The position numbers and the translations under genes were made by a program. A stretch of 64,000 nt of DNA from contig PMSN01000023.1 in NCBI GenBank assembly GCA_003167555.1, positions 248,001-312,000 on the forward strand, written 5' to 3'. Below the pieces are notes generated by a model. It did not search any database. It had not been told where the DNA came from and saw only the letters and a list, made by a program, of their open reading frames with translations. How positions within the stretch are numbered: position 1 is the stretch's first letter; each line of letters starts with the position of its first letter. Source of the stretch: Spartobacteria bacterium. GTDB lineage: Bacteria; Verrucomicrobiota; Verrucomicrobiia; Chthoniobacterales; UBA10450. Below, in pieces: positions 32,416-41,118 of this stretch.

Positions 32416-34651
32416 GCAGCTGATACGGATCGACGTCGACGGAGGCTGAGACGTCTTCGGGCAGCGGAAGTTTGTCGAGCGTCTCGCGCACGAGGCGGCT
32501 CAGGCGCATGATCGCCTCGCCGCGCATCAAAATGTGGAACCGGAACTGCCCCTGTAATTTCTCCAGCGGCGCGGGCGAGGGCGCGCTCAGGATGAACTCG
32601 GCGGGAAGCGCTTCCTTCAAACGGCGCGCGATCGTTTCGGCGGAAAATTGCGCCCGCGTTTCGTGAGCGGAGCGCACCGTGATCAGGACCGCGTGCTTGA
32701 AGGGCGGGAAGTCGCAACGTTCCCGGAATTCGAGTTCCTGTTGGAAGTAGCCGGCAAAATCGTGGTGCCGCGCGAATTGGATTGAGGGACTGAAGGGCGT
32801 GTAGGTTTGCACGAAAACTTCGCCAGGCGTTTCGCCGCGGCCCGCGCGGCCGGCGACTTGCGTGAGCAATTGAAACGTCCGTTCGCCCGCGCGGAAATCC
32901 GGCATGTGCAACGCGAGATCGGCATTGATGATTCCGACGAGCGTGACATTCGGAAAATGCAGGCCTTTCGCGATCATTTGCGTGCCGACGAGAATGTCGA
33001 TCTTCCCGGCGCGAAAGGCGTGGAGCGTTTCGCGATACGCGTCCTTGCGCGACATCGAGTCGGCATCCATCCGGCGCACGGTGGCACTCGGAAAAAGATG
33101 CGCGACGTTCGCTTCCACTTTTTCGGTGCCGAAGCCGGCATAGATCAGCGCGTCCTGCGCACAGGCCGGACATTTTTTCGGGACGGCCGCGGTGTGCCCG
33201 CACAAGTGGCACGTCAACCGGGCCGCGCCGCGATGGAAGGTGAGCGCGACGCTACAATTCGGACAATTGCGCGCCTCGCCACACGCGCTGCACAGGAGTG
33301 AGGTCGAAAACCCGCGGCGATTGAGGAACAAAATCGTTTGCTCGTGTTTTTCGAGACGAGCGGTGATGGCGGCGCGCAATTTTTCCGAAAGAATCGCGGC
33401 GACCTTTTCCTTCCGTCGCTCGAGGCGCAGATCGACGATCCGCATCAGCGGCATCTGGCAATCGTCCACGCGCTGCGTGAGATTCAGCAGACGGTATTTT
33501 CCCTCGACCGCGTTGTAATAACTTTCCAGGGAAGGCGTCGCCGTCCCGAGCAGAACGACGCACTGTTCCATCTTCGCGCGAACGACCGCGACATCGCGCG
33601 CGTGGTAGCGCGGCGCTTCCTCCTGCTTGTAGGAAGTCTCGTGCTCCTCATCGACCACGATGAGGCCGATGTTTTCGAGCGGCGCAAAGACAGCGCTGCG
33701 GGCGCCGACCACGATCCGCGCGCGGCCGGATTGAATTTTGTGCCACTCATCGTGCCGCTCGCCCTCGGATAAATGGCTGTGCAGAACGGCAACGATGTCC
33801 TGGGCTTCAGCGAAACGGCTCTTGAAGCGCTCGACCGTTTGCGGCGTGAGCGAAATTTCCGGAACAAGGACGATTGCGGTTTTCCCGCGCACGAGTGTCG
33901 AACGGATCGCTTGCAAATAAATTTCCGTCTTCCCACTGCCGGTCACGCCGTGGAGCAGAATCGGCTTCGCGTTTTCCGGCGCGGCCAGCGCTTCCTCGAC
34001 GGCGCTCAAGGCCGCCGCTTGTTCCGGGTTCAAGGTCAGGTTCGTTGAAGCAACAAATTGCTCGTCCGCGTGGGGATCGCGCGCGACCGCCTCCTCGCGG
34101 AGCGCGACGAATCCGCGCTTCTCGAGCGCGCGCAACGTCTGGTTATCGAGCGAGGTTTGCCGGAGCAGTTCGGCGGCGGGGACAGCTTCGTGCAACTTCG
34201 CGATCGCCTCGAGCAGCTCGGCCTGCCGCGGAGCGCGCCTCCGCAATTTCTCCACATCTTCCGGCAAAATTTCTTTCGCGACGCTGACGAACAACTGCTT
34301 TTTCCAGCCGACTTCCGCCCGCCGGATCACCTGCGGCAGGAGACTCCGCATGACGGCTTCGATCGGGCAGCAATAATACGCGCTCATCCAGCGCGCCAGC
34401 TCGACGAGTTTCGCGCTCAACGCCGGCCGGTCGCCGACGAGCGCTTCGATCGGGCGGATGCCTTCGGCGGATGTTTCGTCCAGCAGCGCGACGACCGTAG
34501 CGAGCGCGGATTTTTCGCGAAACGGCACGCGCACGCGCGAACCGATCGCGACGCGTTCCGCGAAAGTTTCCGGCACGAGATAATCGAGCTCGCGATGGAT
34601 CGAGCGATCGACGATGACGCGCGCGTAACGTGGCTCAGGCGGTAAAGGCAT
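32411..34651 (-). CDS. priA: Primosomal protein N' (replication restart helicase PriA)
   Basis: 3'-5' helicase that reloads the replisome at stalled forks. 746 aa from the ATG at 34651 (MPLPPEPRYARVIVDRSIHRELDYLVPETF); the ORF-track extension is antisense to the next gene. The N-terminal DNA-binding domain is followed by Walker A GVTGSGKTE, motif II VVDEEHETSYKQ, and the zinc-binding cysteines CSACGEARNCPNC...CHLCGH...CPACAQD inserted between helicase lobes. RGEIYLQ-type motifs and TQMIAKGLHFPNVTLVGI confirm PriA. Divergent from a lytic transglycosylase gene. Confidence 0.97.
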   Translation of the reverse strand: MPLPPEPRYARVIVDRSIHRELDYLVPETFAERVAIGSRVRVPFREKSALATVVALLDETSAEGIRPIEALVGDRPALSAKLVELARWMSAYYCCPIEAVMRSLLPQVIRRAEVGWKKQLFVSVAKEILPEDVEKLRRRAPRQAELLEAIAKLHEAVPAAELLRQTSLDNQTLRALEKRGFVALREEAVARDPHADEQFVASTNLTLNPEQAAALSAVEEALAAPENAKPILLHGVTGSGKTEIYLQAIRSTLVRGKTAIVLVPEISLTPQTVERFKSRFAEAQDIVAVLHSHLSEGERHDEWHKIQSGRARIVVGARSAVFAPLENIGLIVVDEEHETSYKQEEAPRYHARDVAVVRAKMEQCVVLLGTATPSLESYYNAVEGKYRLLNLTQRVDDCQMPLMRIVDLRLERRKEKVAAILSEKLRAAITARLEKHEQTILFLNRRGFSTSLLCSACGEARNCPNCSVALTFHRGAARLTCHLCGHTAAVPKKCPACAQDALIYAGFGTEKVEANVAHLFPSATVRRMDADSMSRKDAYRETLHAFRAGKIDILVGTQMIAKGLHFPNVTLVGIINADLALHMPDFRAGERTFQLLTQVAGRAGRGETPGEVFVQTYTPFSPSIQFARHHDFAGYFQQELEFRERCDFPPFKHAVLITVRSAHETRAQFSAETIARRLKEALPAEFILSAPSPAPLEKLQGQFRFHILMRGEAIMRLSRLVRETLDKLPLPEDVSASVDVDPYQLL

Positions 34652-34708
34652 TACCGAATTTAATTGATCGCGCGAACGATGCATTGGATTGATCATCAAT
34701 TTTAAGTT

Positions 34709-35311
34709 GTGATCCGATTCGTCTTCAAGCTGGTCATTTGCGCTCTCCTCGCCGCGGCGGCGGGCCTGGCCTGGCTCTCGATGCGCTCGGGCGATCCGCT
34801 TTACACCCTGATGGAGTGGATCAGTCCAGCGCGTTTCCAGCAACATGACGCGCTCATTCGGGCCGTGGCCGCGGAGCATCATCTCGATCCGATGCTGGTG
34901 AAAGCGGTGGTCTGGCGTGAGAGCCGTTTCGATGCGCAAAAATTCGGCACTGCCGGCGAACGCGGGCTCATGCAGGTGAGCGAGAAAGCGGCGAAGGAAT
35001 GGGCGAAGGAAAATCGGATCGATAATTTTCGCGCGGAAGAATTGTTCGATCCGAAAATCAATCTCGAAGCCGGCACGTGGTATCTGCGGCGGGCGGTGGA
35101 GCATTGGCAAAACCAGGCCGACCCGATTCCATTTGCGCTCGCGGAATACAACGCCGGCGCGAGCCGCGCGCAGCGTTGGGCCGGGGGCGACGATGCCAAA
35201 GCAATCCCGCCAAATACTTTCAAAGCCAACATCGATTTTCCCGGGACGCGCAAGTACGTGGATTCAATCATCGCGCGCTACGAATTCTACAAGCAGCGCG
35301 GCCGGATGTAG
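34709..35311 (+). CDS. Lytic transglycosylase, SLT domain
   Basis: 200 aa with GTG start and an N-terminal membrane anchor (FVFKLVICALLAAAAGLAWL). The Slt domain shows the catalytic glutamate in VVWRESRFD, then GERGLMQVSEKAA, and AEYNAGASRAQRW. Such enzymes cut the glycan strands of peptidoglycan and make anhydromuramyl products. The length and single anchor fit a short Slt-type (MltC/E-like) enzyme. Confidence 0.93.
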   Translation: MIRFVFKLVICALLAAAAGLAWLSMRSGDPLYTLMEWISPARFQQHDALIRAVAAEHHLDPMLVKAVVWRESRFDAQKFGTAGERGLMQVSEKAAKEWAKENRIDNFRAEELFDPKINLEAGTWYLRRAVEHWQNQADPIPFALAEYNAGASRAQRWAGGDDAKAIPPNTFKANIDFPGTRKYVDSIIARYEFYKQRGRM

Positions 35312-35336
35312 CGAGCAAGAATGGGCAGCTAACAGC

Positions 35337-35428
35337 TGTCATCCCGAGCGAAGTCGAGGGACCTCGTCGTGCGTCTAGCGACTCTCCTCGGGGTCCCTCG
35401 ACTTCTCTTCGCTCCGCTCGGGATGACA
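35337..35428. repeat. Dispersed palindromic repeat, family A, short form
   Basis: TGTCATCCCGAGCGAAGTCGAGGGACC ... GGTCCCTCGACTTCTCTTCGCTCCGCTCGGGATGACA. The right arm carries a small insertion relative to the left. It lies between the transglycosylase and polX genes, 29 bases upstream of the polX start. Confidence 0.92.
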
Positions 35429-35457
35429 GCATCGTCGCCTTGAATAACAATGGATTG

Positions 35458-37218
35458 ATGGACAAGGCGACGATCGCGGATGTGCTGGAGAAAATCGCGA
35501 CGTTGCTCGAATTGAAGGATGAGAATCCGTTCAAGATCCGGGCTTACACGAACGCGGCCCGTTCTCTCGAAACCTTCGGCGGCAACGTCGCCGATCTGCG
35601 CGACGAAGAGACGCTCGAAAAAATCCCCGGCATCGGCAAAGCGATCGCGGCCAAGATCAAAGAGCTGGTCGAGACCGGCTCGCTGAAATTTTACGAAGAC
35701 CTGCGCGCCGAATTTCCCGCGGACATTCTCGAGCTCTTCTCCCTGCCGGGTCTCGGCGCGAAAAAGATCAAGGCGCTCTACGAAAAACTGCAGGTCAGCT
35801 CGATCGCGCAACTGCACGAAGCCTGCGTCGCCGGGCGCGTGGCGGAATTGCCGGGGTTTGGCAAGACGACGCAGGAAAAACTTTCCCGCGCGATCACCGA
35901 GCGCGAGAAGCACGCCGGATCGTTTCAGCTCGGCGCGATCGCGGGTGAAGCGGAAACATTGCAGAACGATTTGCGGGCGCATCCCGACGCGCTCCACGTC
36001 TGCATTGCCGGAAGTTACCGGCGCCGGAAGGAAATCGTGCGCGACCTCGATTTCATCGTGGCGACTTCCGCGCCGGCGGAAATCACGGCGACGTTCGTCC
36101 AGCATCCGCTCGTGGAATCGATCATCGCGCAGGGGCCGACCAAATCGAGCGTGCGTTTGCGCTCCCGCATTCAATGCGATCTGCGCGTGGTGAGCGCGAC
36201 CGAGTATCCATTCGCGCTCAATTATTTTACCGGGAGCAAAGAGCACAATGTCGTGCTGCGGAGTCGCGCGCTGCAACGCGGCTGGACGTTGAATGAATAT
36301 CGGCTCGGTCCCGTGCCCGCGATCGATGACTCAAAAAAGAAGAAGCCGACTACAAAAATTCCCGAGGTGCGCGATGAGGCCGAACTCTACCGTGCGCTCG
36401 AGCTCGATTACATCCCGCCGGAGCTGCGGGAAAACTGCGGCGAATTTGAAGCGGCGGCGGCGGGACGTCTCCCGCGCTTGATCGAGGCGGAAAATCTGCG
36501 CGGGACGTTTCATTGCCATACGACCGCGAGTGACGGTCACAACTCGCTCGAAGAAATGGCCGCGGCGGCGCAGGAGCTGGGCCTGCAATATCTCGGCATC
36601 GCCGATCACAGCCGCAGCTCGATCCAGGCGCACGGGCTCGATGCGGCGCGGCTGCGAACGCAGATCGCCGCCATTCGAAAATTGAATCGCGAGTTCGACA
36701 ACTTCCGTCTCTTCGCCGGCATCGAGTGCGACATCCTCCGTGATGGCGCGCTTGACTTCGACGACGAGCTGCTCGCGGAGCTCGATTACGTGATCGCGTC
36801 CGTGCATTCCGTCTTCGGATTGTCCGAAGCCGACATGACGCGCCGTATTATCCGCGCGATGAGCAATCCTTTCGTCACGATGCTGGCGCATCCAACCGGG
36901 CGACTGCTGCTAAAGCGCGATCCCTACGCGATCGATATTCCTGCGATCATCGACGCCGCGGCTGAGACCGGCACATGGATCGAGATCAATGCCGCGCCGA
37001 AGCGTCTCGATCTTGACTGGCGCTGGTGGCCGCTCGCGAAGGAGAAAGGAGTGAAGTGCGTGATCAACCCCGACGCGCACCGGACCGAGCGGCTCCAGGA
37101 ATTGTGGTTCGGCGTCGGCATCGCGCGCAAAGGCTGGCTGACGAAAGCGGATGTGATGAACTGCCTGCCGCTGGGGAAAATCGAAAACGCGCTCGCGACA
37201 AAGCGGTCACCGGAATAA
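35458..37218 (+). CDS. polX: DNA polymerase X with PHP domain (PolX)
   Basis: 586 aa from the ATG at 35458 (MDKATIADVLEKIATLLELKDENPFKIRAY). Order: helix-hairpin-helix region (IPGIGKAIAAKIKEL, LPGLGAKKIKAL), then the Pol X palm with GSYRRRKEIVRDLDFIVAT (metal Asp pair) and IQCDLRVV (third Asp), then a C-terminal PHP phosphoesterase domain (FHCHTTASDGHNSLEEM, GIADHSRSS, GIECDILRDG). Bacterial PolX fills gaps in base-excision repair and its PHP domain has 3'-5' exonuclease or phosphatase activity. A usual length for the family. Confidence 0.95.
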   Translation: MDKATIADVLEKIATLLELKDENPFKIRAYTNAARSLETFGGNVADLRDEETLEKIPGIGKAIAAKIKELVETGSLKFYEDLRAEFPADILELFSLPGLGAKKIKALYEKLQVSSIAQLHEACVAGRVAELPGFGKTTQEKLSRAITEREKHAGSFQLGAIAGEAETLQNDLRAHPDALHVCIAGSYRRRKEIVRDLDFIVATSAPAEITATFVQHPLVESIIAQGPTKSSVRLRSRIQCDLRVVSATEYPFALNYFTGSKEHNVVLRSRALQRGWTLNEYRLGPVPAIDDSKKKKPTTKIPEVRDEAELYRALELDYIPPELRENCGEFEAAAAGRLPRLIEAENLRGTFHCHTTASDGHNSLEEMAAAAQELGLQYLGIADHSRSSIQAHGLDAARLRTQIAAIRKLNREFDNFRLFAGIECDILRDGALDFDDELLAELDYVIASVHSVFGLSEADMTRRIIRAMSNPFVTMLAHPTGRLLLKRDPYAIDIPAIIDAAAETGTWIEINAAPKRLDLDWRWWPLAKEKGVKCVINPDAHRTERLQELWFGVGIARKGWLTKADVMNCLPLGKIENALATKRSPE

Positions 37219-37234
37219 ACCGCCGCGACAAAGC

Positions 37235-37393
37235 TGTCATCCCGAGCCGCGCAGACGGCGAGGGACCTCACGCACGGTCACGAGGGCGCTTCCGCGAAGC
37301 ACGGTACTTCGCCTGTGGGCGCATCGCGAAGATGCAAGCACATCGGTATTGCAACTGCGAGGTCCCTCGCCGTCTGCGCGGCTCGGGATGACA
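37235..37393. repeat. Dispersed palindromic repeat, family A, long form
   Basis: Arms TGTCATCCCGAGCCGCGCAGACGGCGAGGGACCTCACGCA and TGCGAGGTCCCTCGCCGTCTGCGCGGCTCGGGATGACA. It has the same layout and internal TATTGCAACTGCGAGG segment as the copy at 9868-10027. Lies between convergent polX and arginine dihydrolase genes. Confidence 0.9.
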
Positions 37394-37417
37394 CACGTTT
37401 CGTGCCTGCAATTCTTA

Positions 37418-38227
37418 TCAGCCGACCTTCTCCCGCTGCGGCATGAACATCGTCAAACATTTGCAGGCGCCGCCGGCTTTGAGGAATTCGCTCATTGGCA
37501 ATGGATGGCACGTGTAGCCACGCTCGGTGAGTGTCGCGACGAGTTTCGGTGCGCCTTCCGGCAGCACGATGTCGCAATCGAGCACGATGGCGTTGCAGGA
37601 AAAATGCGCGGCTTCTTCGGGCACGACATCGATCAGGTCGCGCAGATGATCGCGGATGGCGCGCTGACCGTATTCGTCGAAGGCAGCCGGAAACCAAAAC
37701 GCGCCGCCGTCCGGCAGCGGACAGAAGCAGGTGTCGATGTGATAAAAACGCGGATCGACCAGCTCCACTGAAATCACGAGGCAACCCAGAATATCCGCGA
37801 CGGCGCGATGCGAATTGATGTCGGAACGGAATTTGTAGCCGCAGAAAAGAACATCGCCGCCGAAGAGGGCATCGCCTTCGCCTTCGAAATACAAATCCTT
37901 AGGCAGCCAAACGATTTCGTAGCCGTGCTCTTCCATCCAACTCGCGAAGTGCGGCGCCTCACCCGAGCGCTCCTCGTGCCGAAAATTACTCGGGATGAAA
38001 CGGCGGCCGACAGTGAGACCGGCGTTCGCGGTGAAAACCATATCGGGAAGTTTCGGGCGCGGAGGGACGAGCTCGATCTTGCAATCGAGTTTCGAAAGAG
38101 TGTCGAAGAGTCCTTTCCACTGCGCCTGGACCAGCGGCGTATCGGCGCCGCGGGCGCGGCTCATCCAGGGATTAATCTCGTATTCGATGCCGTAATAATC
38201 CGGCGGACAGAGGAGCAACTGGCGCAT
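37418..38227 (-). CDS. Arginine dihydrolase-like guanidine-group hydrolase (ArgZ/AgrE N-domain type)
   Basis: 269-aa amidinotransferase-fold enzyme. Asn-19 (YEINPWM) and Asn-68 (VFTANAGL) are 49 residues apart, as are Asn-22 and Asn-71 of cyanobacterial ArgZ, which mark the dihydrolase rather than simple deiminase. The nucleophilic cysteine is in KCLTM (C257), with the histidine in FYHIDTCFCPLP. The predicted reaction is arginine to ornithine plus CO2 and two ammonia. It lies 13 bases downstream of a TIGR00300 ornithine cyclodeaminase on the same strand, so the pair would take arginine to proline. A DDAH-type dimethylarginine hydrolase is the alternative. Confidence 0.8.
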   Translation of the reverse strand: MRQLLLCPPDYYGIEYEINPWMSRARGADTPLVQAQWKGLFDTLSKLDCKIELVPPRPKLPDMVFTANAGLTVGRRFIPSNFRHEERSGEAPHFASWMEEHGYEIVWLPKDLYFEGEGDALFGGDVLFCGYKFRSDINSHRAVADILGCLVISVELVDPRFYHIDTCFCPLPDGGAFWFPAAFDEYGQRAIRDHLRDLIDVVPEEAAHFSCNAIVLDCDIVLPEGAPKLVATLTERGYTCHPLPMSEFLKAGGACKCLTMFMPQREKVG

Positions 38228-38240
38228 ACTTGGAAACGAG

Positions 38241-39458
38241 TTAACGCGCGAGCGTGCCGGTCAGCTCGCGCAGGAACGGCTCGAGATCGGAGACCAGGCC
38301 GAGCGATTGAAAGGATCCGCGCTCCGCCAACTTGCTGACTGCGGCCGGATTCACATCGACGCATAATGTTTTCACCGTGGCTGGGAGCAAATTCGCGACT
38401 GCCATCGAGTGCAGCATCGTTCCCATCATCAACGCGGTGGTCACGCCGGTGATCTTCTCGCGCATCGCATCCTGGGCTTCGAGCGTATCGGTGATTACTT
38501 CCGGCAGCGGCCCATCATCGCGGATCGACCCGGCCAGGACAAACTCCACTCCGTGCCGCACGCAAGCAGCCATGATCCCGCTCTTGAGCGCGCCGGTTTC
38601 GACTGCGCTCGAAATGCTCCCCGCTTCCCGGATGGAGTTGATCGCGCGCATCTGGTTTTCGTGGCCTCGCTCCGCGAGTGAGCCGCGTTCCAGATTGATC
38701 CCGACCGATGTGCCGAAGAGCGCGTTTTCGATGTCGTGCAGAGCGAGCGCGTTTCCGCCGAAAAGGAGATCGACGTAGCCCCACTCGATCAACTTCACCA
38801 AATGCGGGACGGCGCCCGTATGGACGACCGCGGGACCGGCCACCACCAAAATCTTGCCGCCTACCTCACGCGCGCGTTTGAGTTCCGTCGCCATTTCGCG
38901 GATCACGCCGCTCTTCGGCTTCTCGAGCGAAATACTCGTCGACATGAATTCGAAAACATCCGTGCGCGAAGTGGAACGTTGCACCGGAACAACTTTGATC
39001 CCTTGATGACCGACCACGATTTCCATTCCGCGACTCACTTCGTGGAATTTTTTCGCGGTCGCCCGACGCGCCGCGCGATCGACTACGACCGCGCAATCCA
39101 TCAGCGCCGGGTGCACTTCGATCTCCGCGCCATCCAGCGTGACAAAAGTTTGCTGGTTCGTGGTGACGTAAAAATCCTTGGGGAAAACGCCGTCCGCAGG
39201 CGCGGGCGCCAGTTGCACGTCGGCTTTCTCGATGACCTCCGCGCCGTGCTGGCGCAACCGCAGCACGATCTCATCGAGCGCTTCATGCGTCGGTGCCGAG
39301 ACCTCGATCCGGGCGTAACTTTGATCGACACGGTTCTGGCCGATCTTGATTTCGCCGATCTTGAAATCGCCGCCCTGGGTCAGGATTTGATCGAGGACCT
39401 TCGGCAGGATCAGCGAATCGATAATGTGGCCTCGCAGGACAACGGTCTCGGAAAACAT
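38241..39458 (-). CDS. TIGR00300-family ornithine cyclodeaminase (LOR/SDH-type)
   Basis: 405 aa. N-terminal LOR/SDH conserved region (MFSETVVLRGHIIDSLILPKVLDQI), then a Rossmann-like domain with VVAGPAVVHTGAVPHLVKLI, FGGNALALHDIENALFGTS and GHENQMRAINSIREAGS. This family corresponds to the C-terminal half of cyanobacterial AgrE, which converts ornithine to proline and ammonia with NAD. It is upstream of, and nearly abuts, the arginine dihydrolase gene, so the two act in one route. It is unlike the mu-crystallin type of ornithine cyclodeaminase. Confidence 0.88.
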   Translation of the reverse strand: MFSETVVLRGHIIDSLILPKVLDQILTQGGDFKIGEIKIGQNRVDQSYARIEVSAPTHEALDEIVLRLRQHGAEVIEKADVQLAPAPADGVFPKDFYVTTNQQTFVTLDGAEIEVHPALMDCAVVVDRAARRATAKKFHEVSRGMEIVVGHQGIKVVPVQRSTSRTDVFEFMSTSISLEKPKSGVIREMATELKRAREVGGKILVVAGPAVVHTGAVPHLVKLIEWGYVDLLFGGNALALHDIENALFGTSVGINLERGSLAERGHENQMRAINSIREAGSISSAVETGALKSGIMAACVRHGVEFVLAGSIRDDGPLPEVITDTLEAQDAMREKITGVTTALMMGTMLHSMAVANLLPATVKTLCVDVNPAAVSKLAERGSFQSLGLVSDLEPFLRELTGTLAR

Positions 39459-39562
39459 CGGGCCGGAACTTACCTCAGGCCGTCGTCGCCGCCAAACGAC
39501 GGGAGTTGCTCACAAGGCCAATCCTGTGATGGTGCCGCTTGGAGATAGAATAGTTCCCGATC

Positions 39563-39811
39563 ATGCCAGAAAACCAAACACCATCGGCGCGCGGTCAATT
39601 AGCAGCGGTGATCGAAAAGATTCGGCGGATGCTCGCGGTGAAGCCCGAATATTTTGTCTCGCATCCGTCGGAACTGAAAGTTGTCCAGGCGCTTTCCGAT
39701 TCCGAGTTGCGCGATCTCGCGCATGAACACGGCTGGCGCTTCGTCCGTCGCGTCGGCGGACGGCAGATCGAATTTTATAATGATGCTGGCGTGAGGTATC
39801 AACCGCTGTAG
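39563..39811 (+). CDS. Small conserved-looking protein of unknown function
   Basis: 82 aa (MPENQTPSARGQLAAVIEKIRRMLAVKPEYFVSHPSELKVVQALSDSELRDLAHEHGWRFVRRVGGRQIEFYNDAGVRYQPL). Soluble, with a mixed helix-strand pattern and normal codon use. No family that I recognise. Divergent from the ornithine cyclodeaminase gene; the stop codon TAG comes from CTGTAG at the edge of the element at 39818-39881. Confidence 0.6.
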   Translation: MPENQTPSARGQLAAVIEKIRRMLAVKPEYFVSHPSELKVVQALSDSELRDLAHEHGWRFVRRVGGRQIEFYNDAGVRYQPL

Positions 39812-39817
39812 CCGCAA

Positions 39818-39881
39818 ATGTGGGAGGGACCTTTGTGTCCCGACTCCGGTTTCTGTCGCGGCGCTAAGGCCGCTCCCACAT
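39818..39881. repeat. TGTGGGAG-type inverted repeat
   Basis: ATGTGGGAGGGACC...GTCCCGACTCC and GGCGCTAAGGCCGCTCCCACAT give 9-bp outer arms (ATGTGGGAG/CTCCCACAT) plus internal hairpins. It lies between convergent small ORF and thiG, a likely terminator position. Confidence 0.75.
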
Positions 39882-39886
39882 TCCAA

Positions 39887-40687
39887 TTAGTCGCGGTGCG
39901 TCGAGAAAAATCCGGTGAGCGGGCTCGTGGCGGACGCGCTCGATCTCGCTTCAGCCAATCCGATCTCGTGCGCTTCGCGTCCGGCTTCGACGGCTTTGCG
40001 GAACGCGTGCGCCATCCGGCTCGGGTCGGATGCGATCGCAATCGCGGTGTTTACCAGGACGGCGTCTGCGCCCATCTCCATCGCTTCGGCGGCCTGACTC
40101 GGCGCGCCCAGGCCGGCGTCGACCACCACCGGCACAGTCGCTTGTTCGATGATGATTTCGATCTGCGCGCGCGTTTCAATTCCGCGATTGCTCCCGATCG
40201 GCGAACCGAGTGGCATGACCGTGGCCGTGCCAACATCCTGCAATCGTTTCGCCAAAACCGGATCGGCGTTGATGTAGGGCAGCACGACGAATCCTTCTTT
40301 GACGAGAATTTCGGCGGCGGCCAAAGTCTCGACCGGATCGGGCAGCAAATAACGCGCGTCGGGATGAATCTCGAGCTTCACCCATTTCGACAATCCGGCC
40401 GCGGCCGCGAGCCGGGCGAGACGCACGGCTTCGGCGGCGTTGCGCGCGCCGCTCGTGTTCGGCAAAATGAGAAAACGTTTCGGATCGATGAAATCGAGAA
40501 TGTTCGCGAACGGATCGCCGCGCCCCGAAATGTCCGCGCGGCGCAGCGCGACCGTGACGATTTCCGTTCCGCTCGCGATGAGCGCGTCGCGCATCAATTC
40601 GTTCGAGCCGAACTTGCCCGTGCCGACCAGCAGCCGCGAGGTGAATTCGCGATCGGCGATTTTCAGTTTGGATGGCTTGTCGGACAT
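39887..40687 (-). CDS. thiG: Thiazole synthase ThiG
   Basis: Makes the thiazole phosphate of thiamine from deoxyxylulose-5-phosphate, dehydroglycine and the ThiS thiocarboxylate. 266 aa from the ATG at 40687 ([26 protein letters not shown]). Typical TIM-barrel motifs: [23 protein letters not shown], the Schiff-base lysine in [50 protein letters not shown] and [31 protein letters not shown]. No thiS, thiE or thiO is next to it in this window. The left boundary repeat of the 40.7-43.8 kb island is only 13 bases upstream of its start. Confidence 0.96.
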   Translation of the reverse strand: MSDKPSKLKIADREFTSRLLVGTGKFGSNELMRDALIASGTEIVTVALRRADISGRGDPFANILDFIDPKRFLILPNTSGARNAAEAVRLARLAAAAGLSKWVKLEIHPDARYLLPDPVETLAAAEILVKEGFVVLPYINADPVLAKRLQDVGTATVMPLGSPIGSNRGIETRAQIEIIIEQATVPVVVDAGLGAPSQAAEAMEMGADAVLVNTAIAIASDPSRMAHAFRKAVEAGREAHEIGLAEARSSASATSPLTGFFSTHRD

Positions 40688-40700
40688 TAACTGCAACAAT

Positions 40701-40711
40701 AACTAATTTGG
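40701..40711. repeat. Left copy of an 11-bp direct repeat flanking the island
   Basis: AACTAATTTGG, identical to 43771-43781. It marks the point where composition changes from normal to visibly less GC-rich. Possible target-site duplication or attachment core. Confidence 0.6.
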
Positions 40712-40736
40712 GCACGGACGCGAGTTGGTGTGTCTC

Positions 40737-40764
40737 TTGTCCAGCTAGGATTACATCGTAAACT
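40737..40764 (+). promoter_or_regulatory. Possible promoter for the island genes
   Basis: TTGTCC and TAAACT separated by 16 bases, ending 12 bases before the ATG of the 82-aa ORF. Weak match; position is the main support. Confidence 0.35.
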
Positions 40765-40776
40765 AGTTCAACAGTT

Positions 40777-41025
40777 ATGACTCATCTCCGGCTAAATCGA
40801 GTTGAGGTCGACATACTGAGAAGCCTGCCGACAGCGCACCGAAATAAGAGCGGTTTCGCGAATTTCATTTTTCGCCTAGGGGAGCGAGTCGATCCAAACA
40901 CTGGATCGATTACTTTGTCGCGCCCAGAGATTCAACGAATTCAGCGGTATATCAAACGATACAAAACCGGCGGTTATCAGATGATGCTGAAGAAAGCATT
41001 CAAGCGGCCGCTGAACTTGCGTTGA
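40777..41025 (+). CDS. Small basic protein of unknown function at the start of the island
   Basis: 82 aa (MTHLRLNRVEVDILRSLPTAHRNKSGFANFIFRLGERVDPNTGSITLSRPEIQRIQRYIKRYKTGGYQMMLKKAFKRPLNLR). Basic, soluble, probably helical, with codons less GC-rich than those of thiG or the HD gene. No recognised family. It lies 93 bases before the DNA methyltransferase on the same strand, so the two may be co-transcribed. Its basic C-terminus would suit nucleic-acid binding (inference). A small regulator of the cassette is one possibility. Confidence 0.6.
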   Translation: MTHLRLNRVEVDILRSLPTAHRNKSGFANFIFRLGERVDPNTGSITLSRPEIQRIQRYIKRYKTGGYQMMLKKAFKRPLNLR

Positions 41026-41118
41026 TCGTGCCTGTCGTTTTTTTTCGCGCTTTCATGCTCGGAAAGTTAGACGATAGATTTCTCTGTACAATCGACTGCT
41101 TTGGCACGAATCGTTTGG

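Noticed and set aside
40688-40776. thiS gene upstream of thiG
   Set aside because: The gap is only 89 bases with no Gly-Gly-ending ORF; ThiS must be encoded elsewhere.
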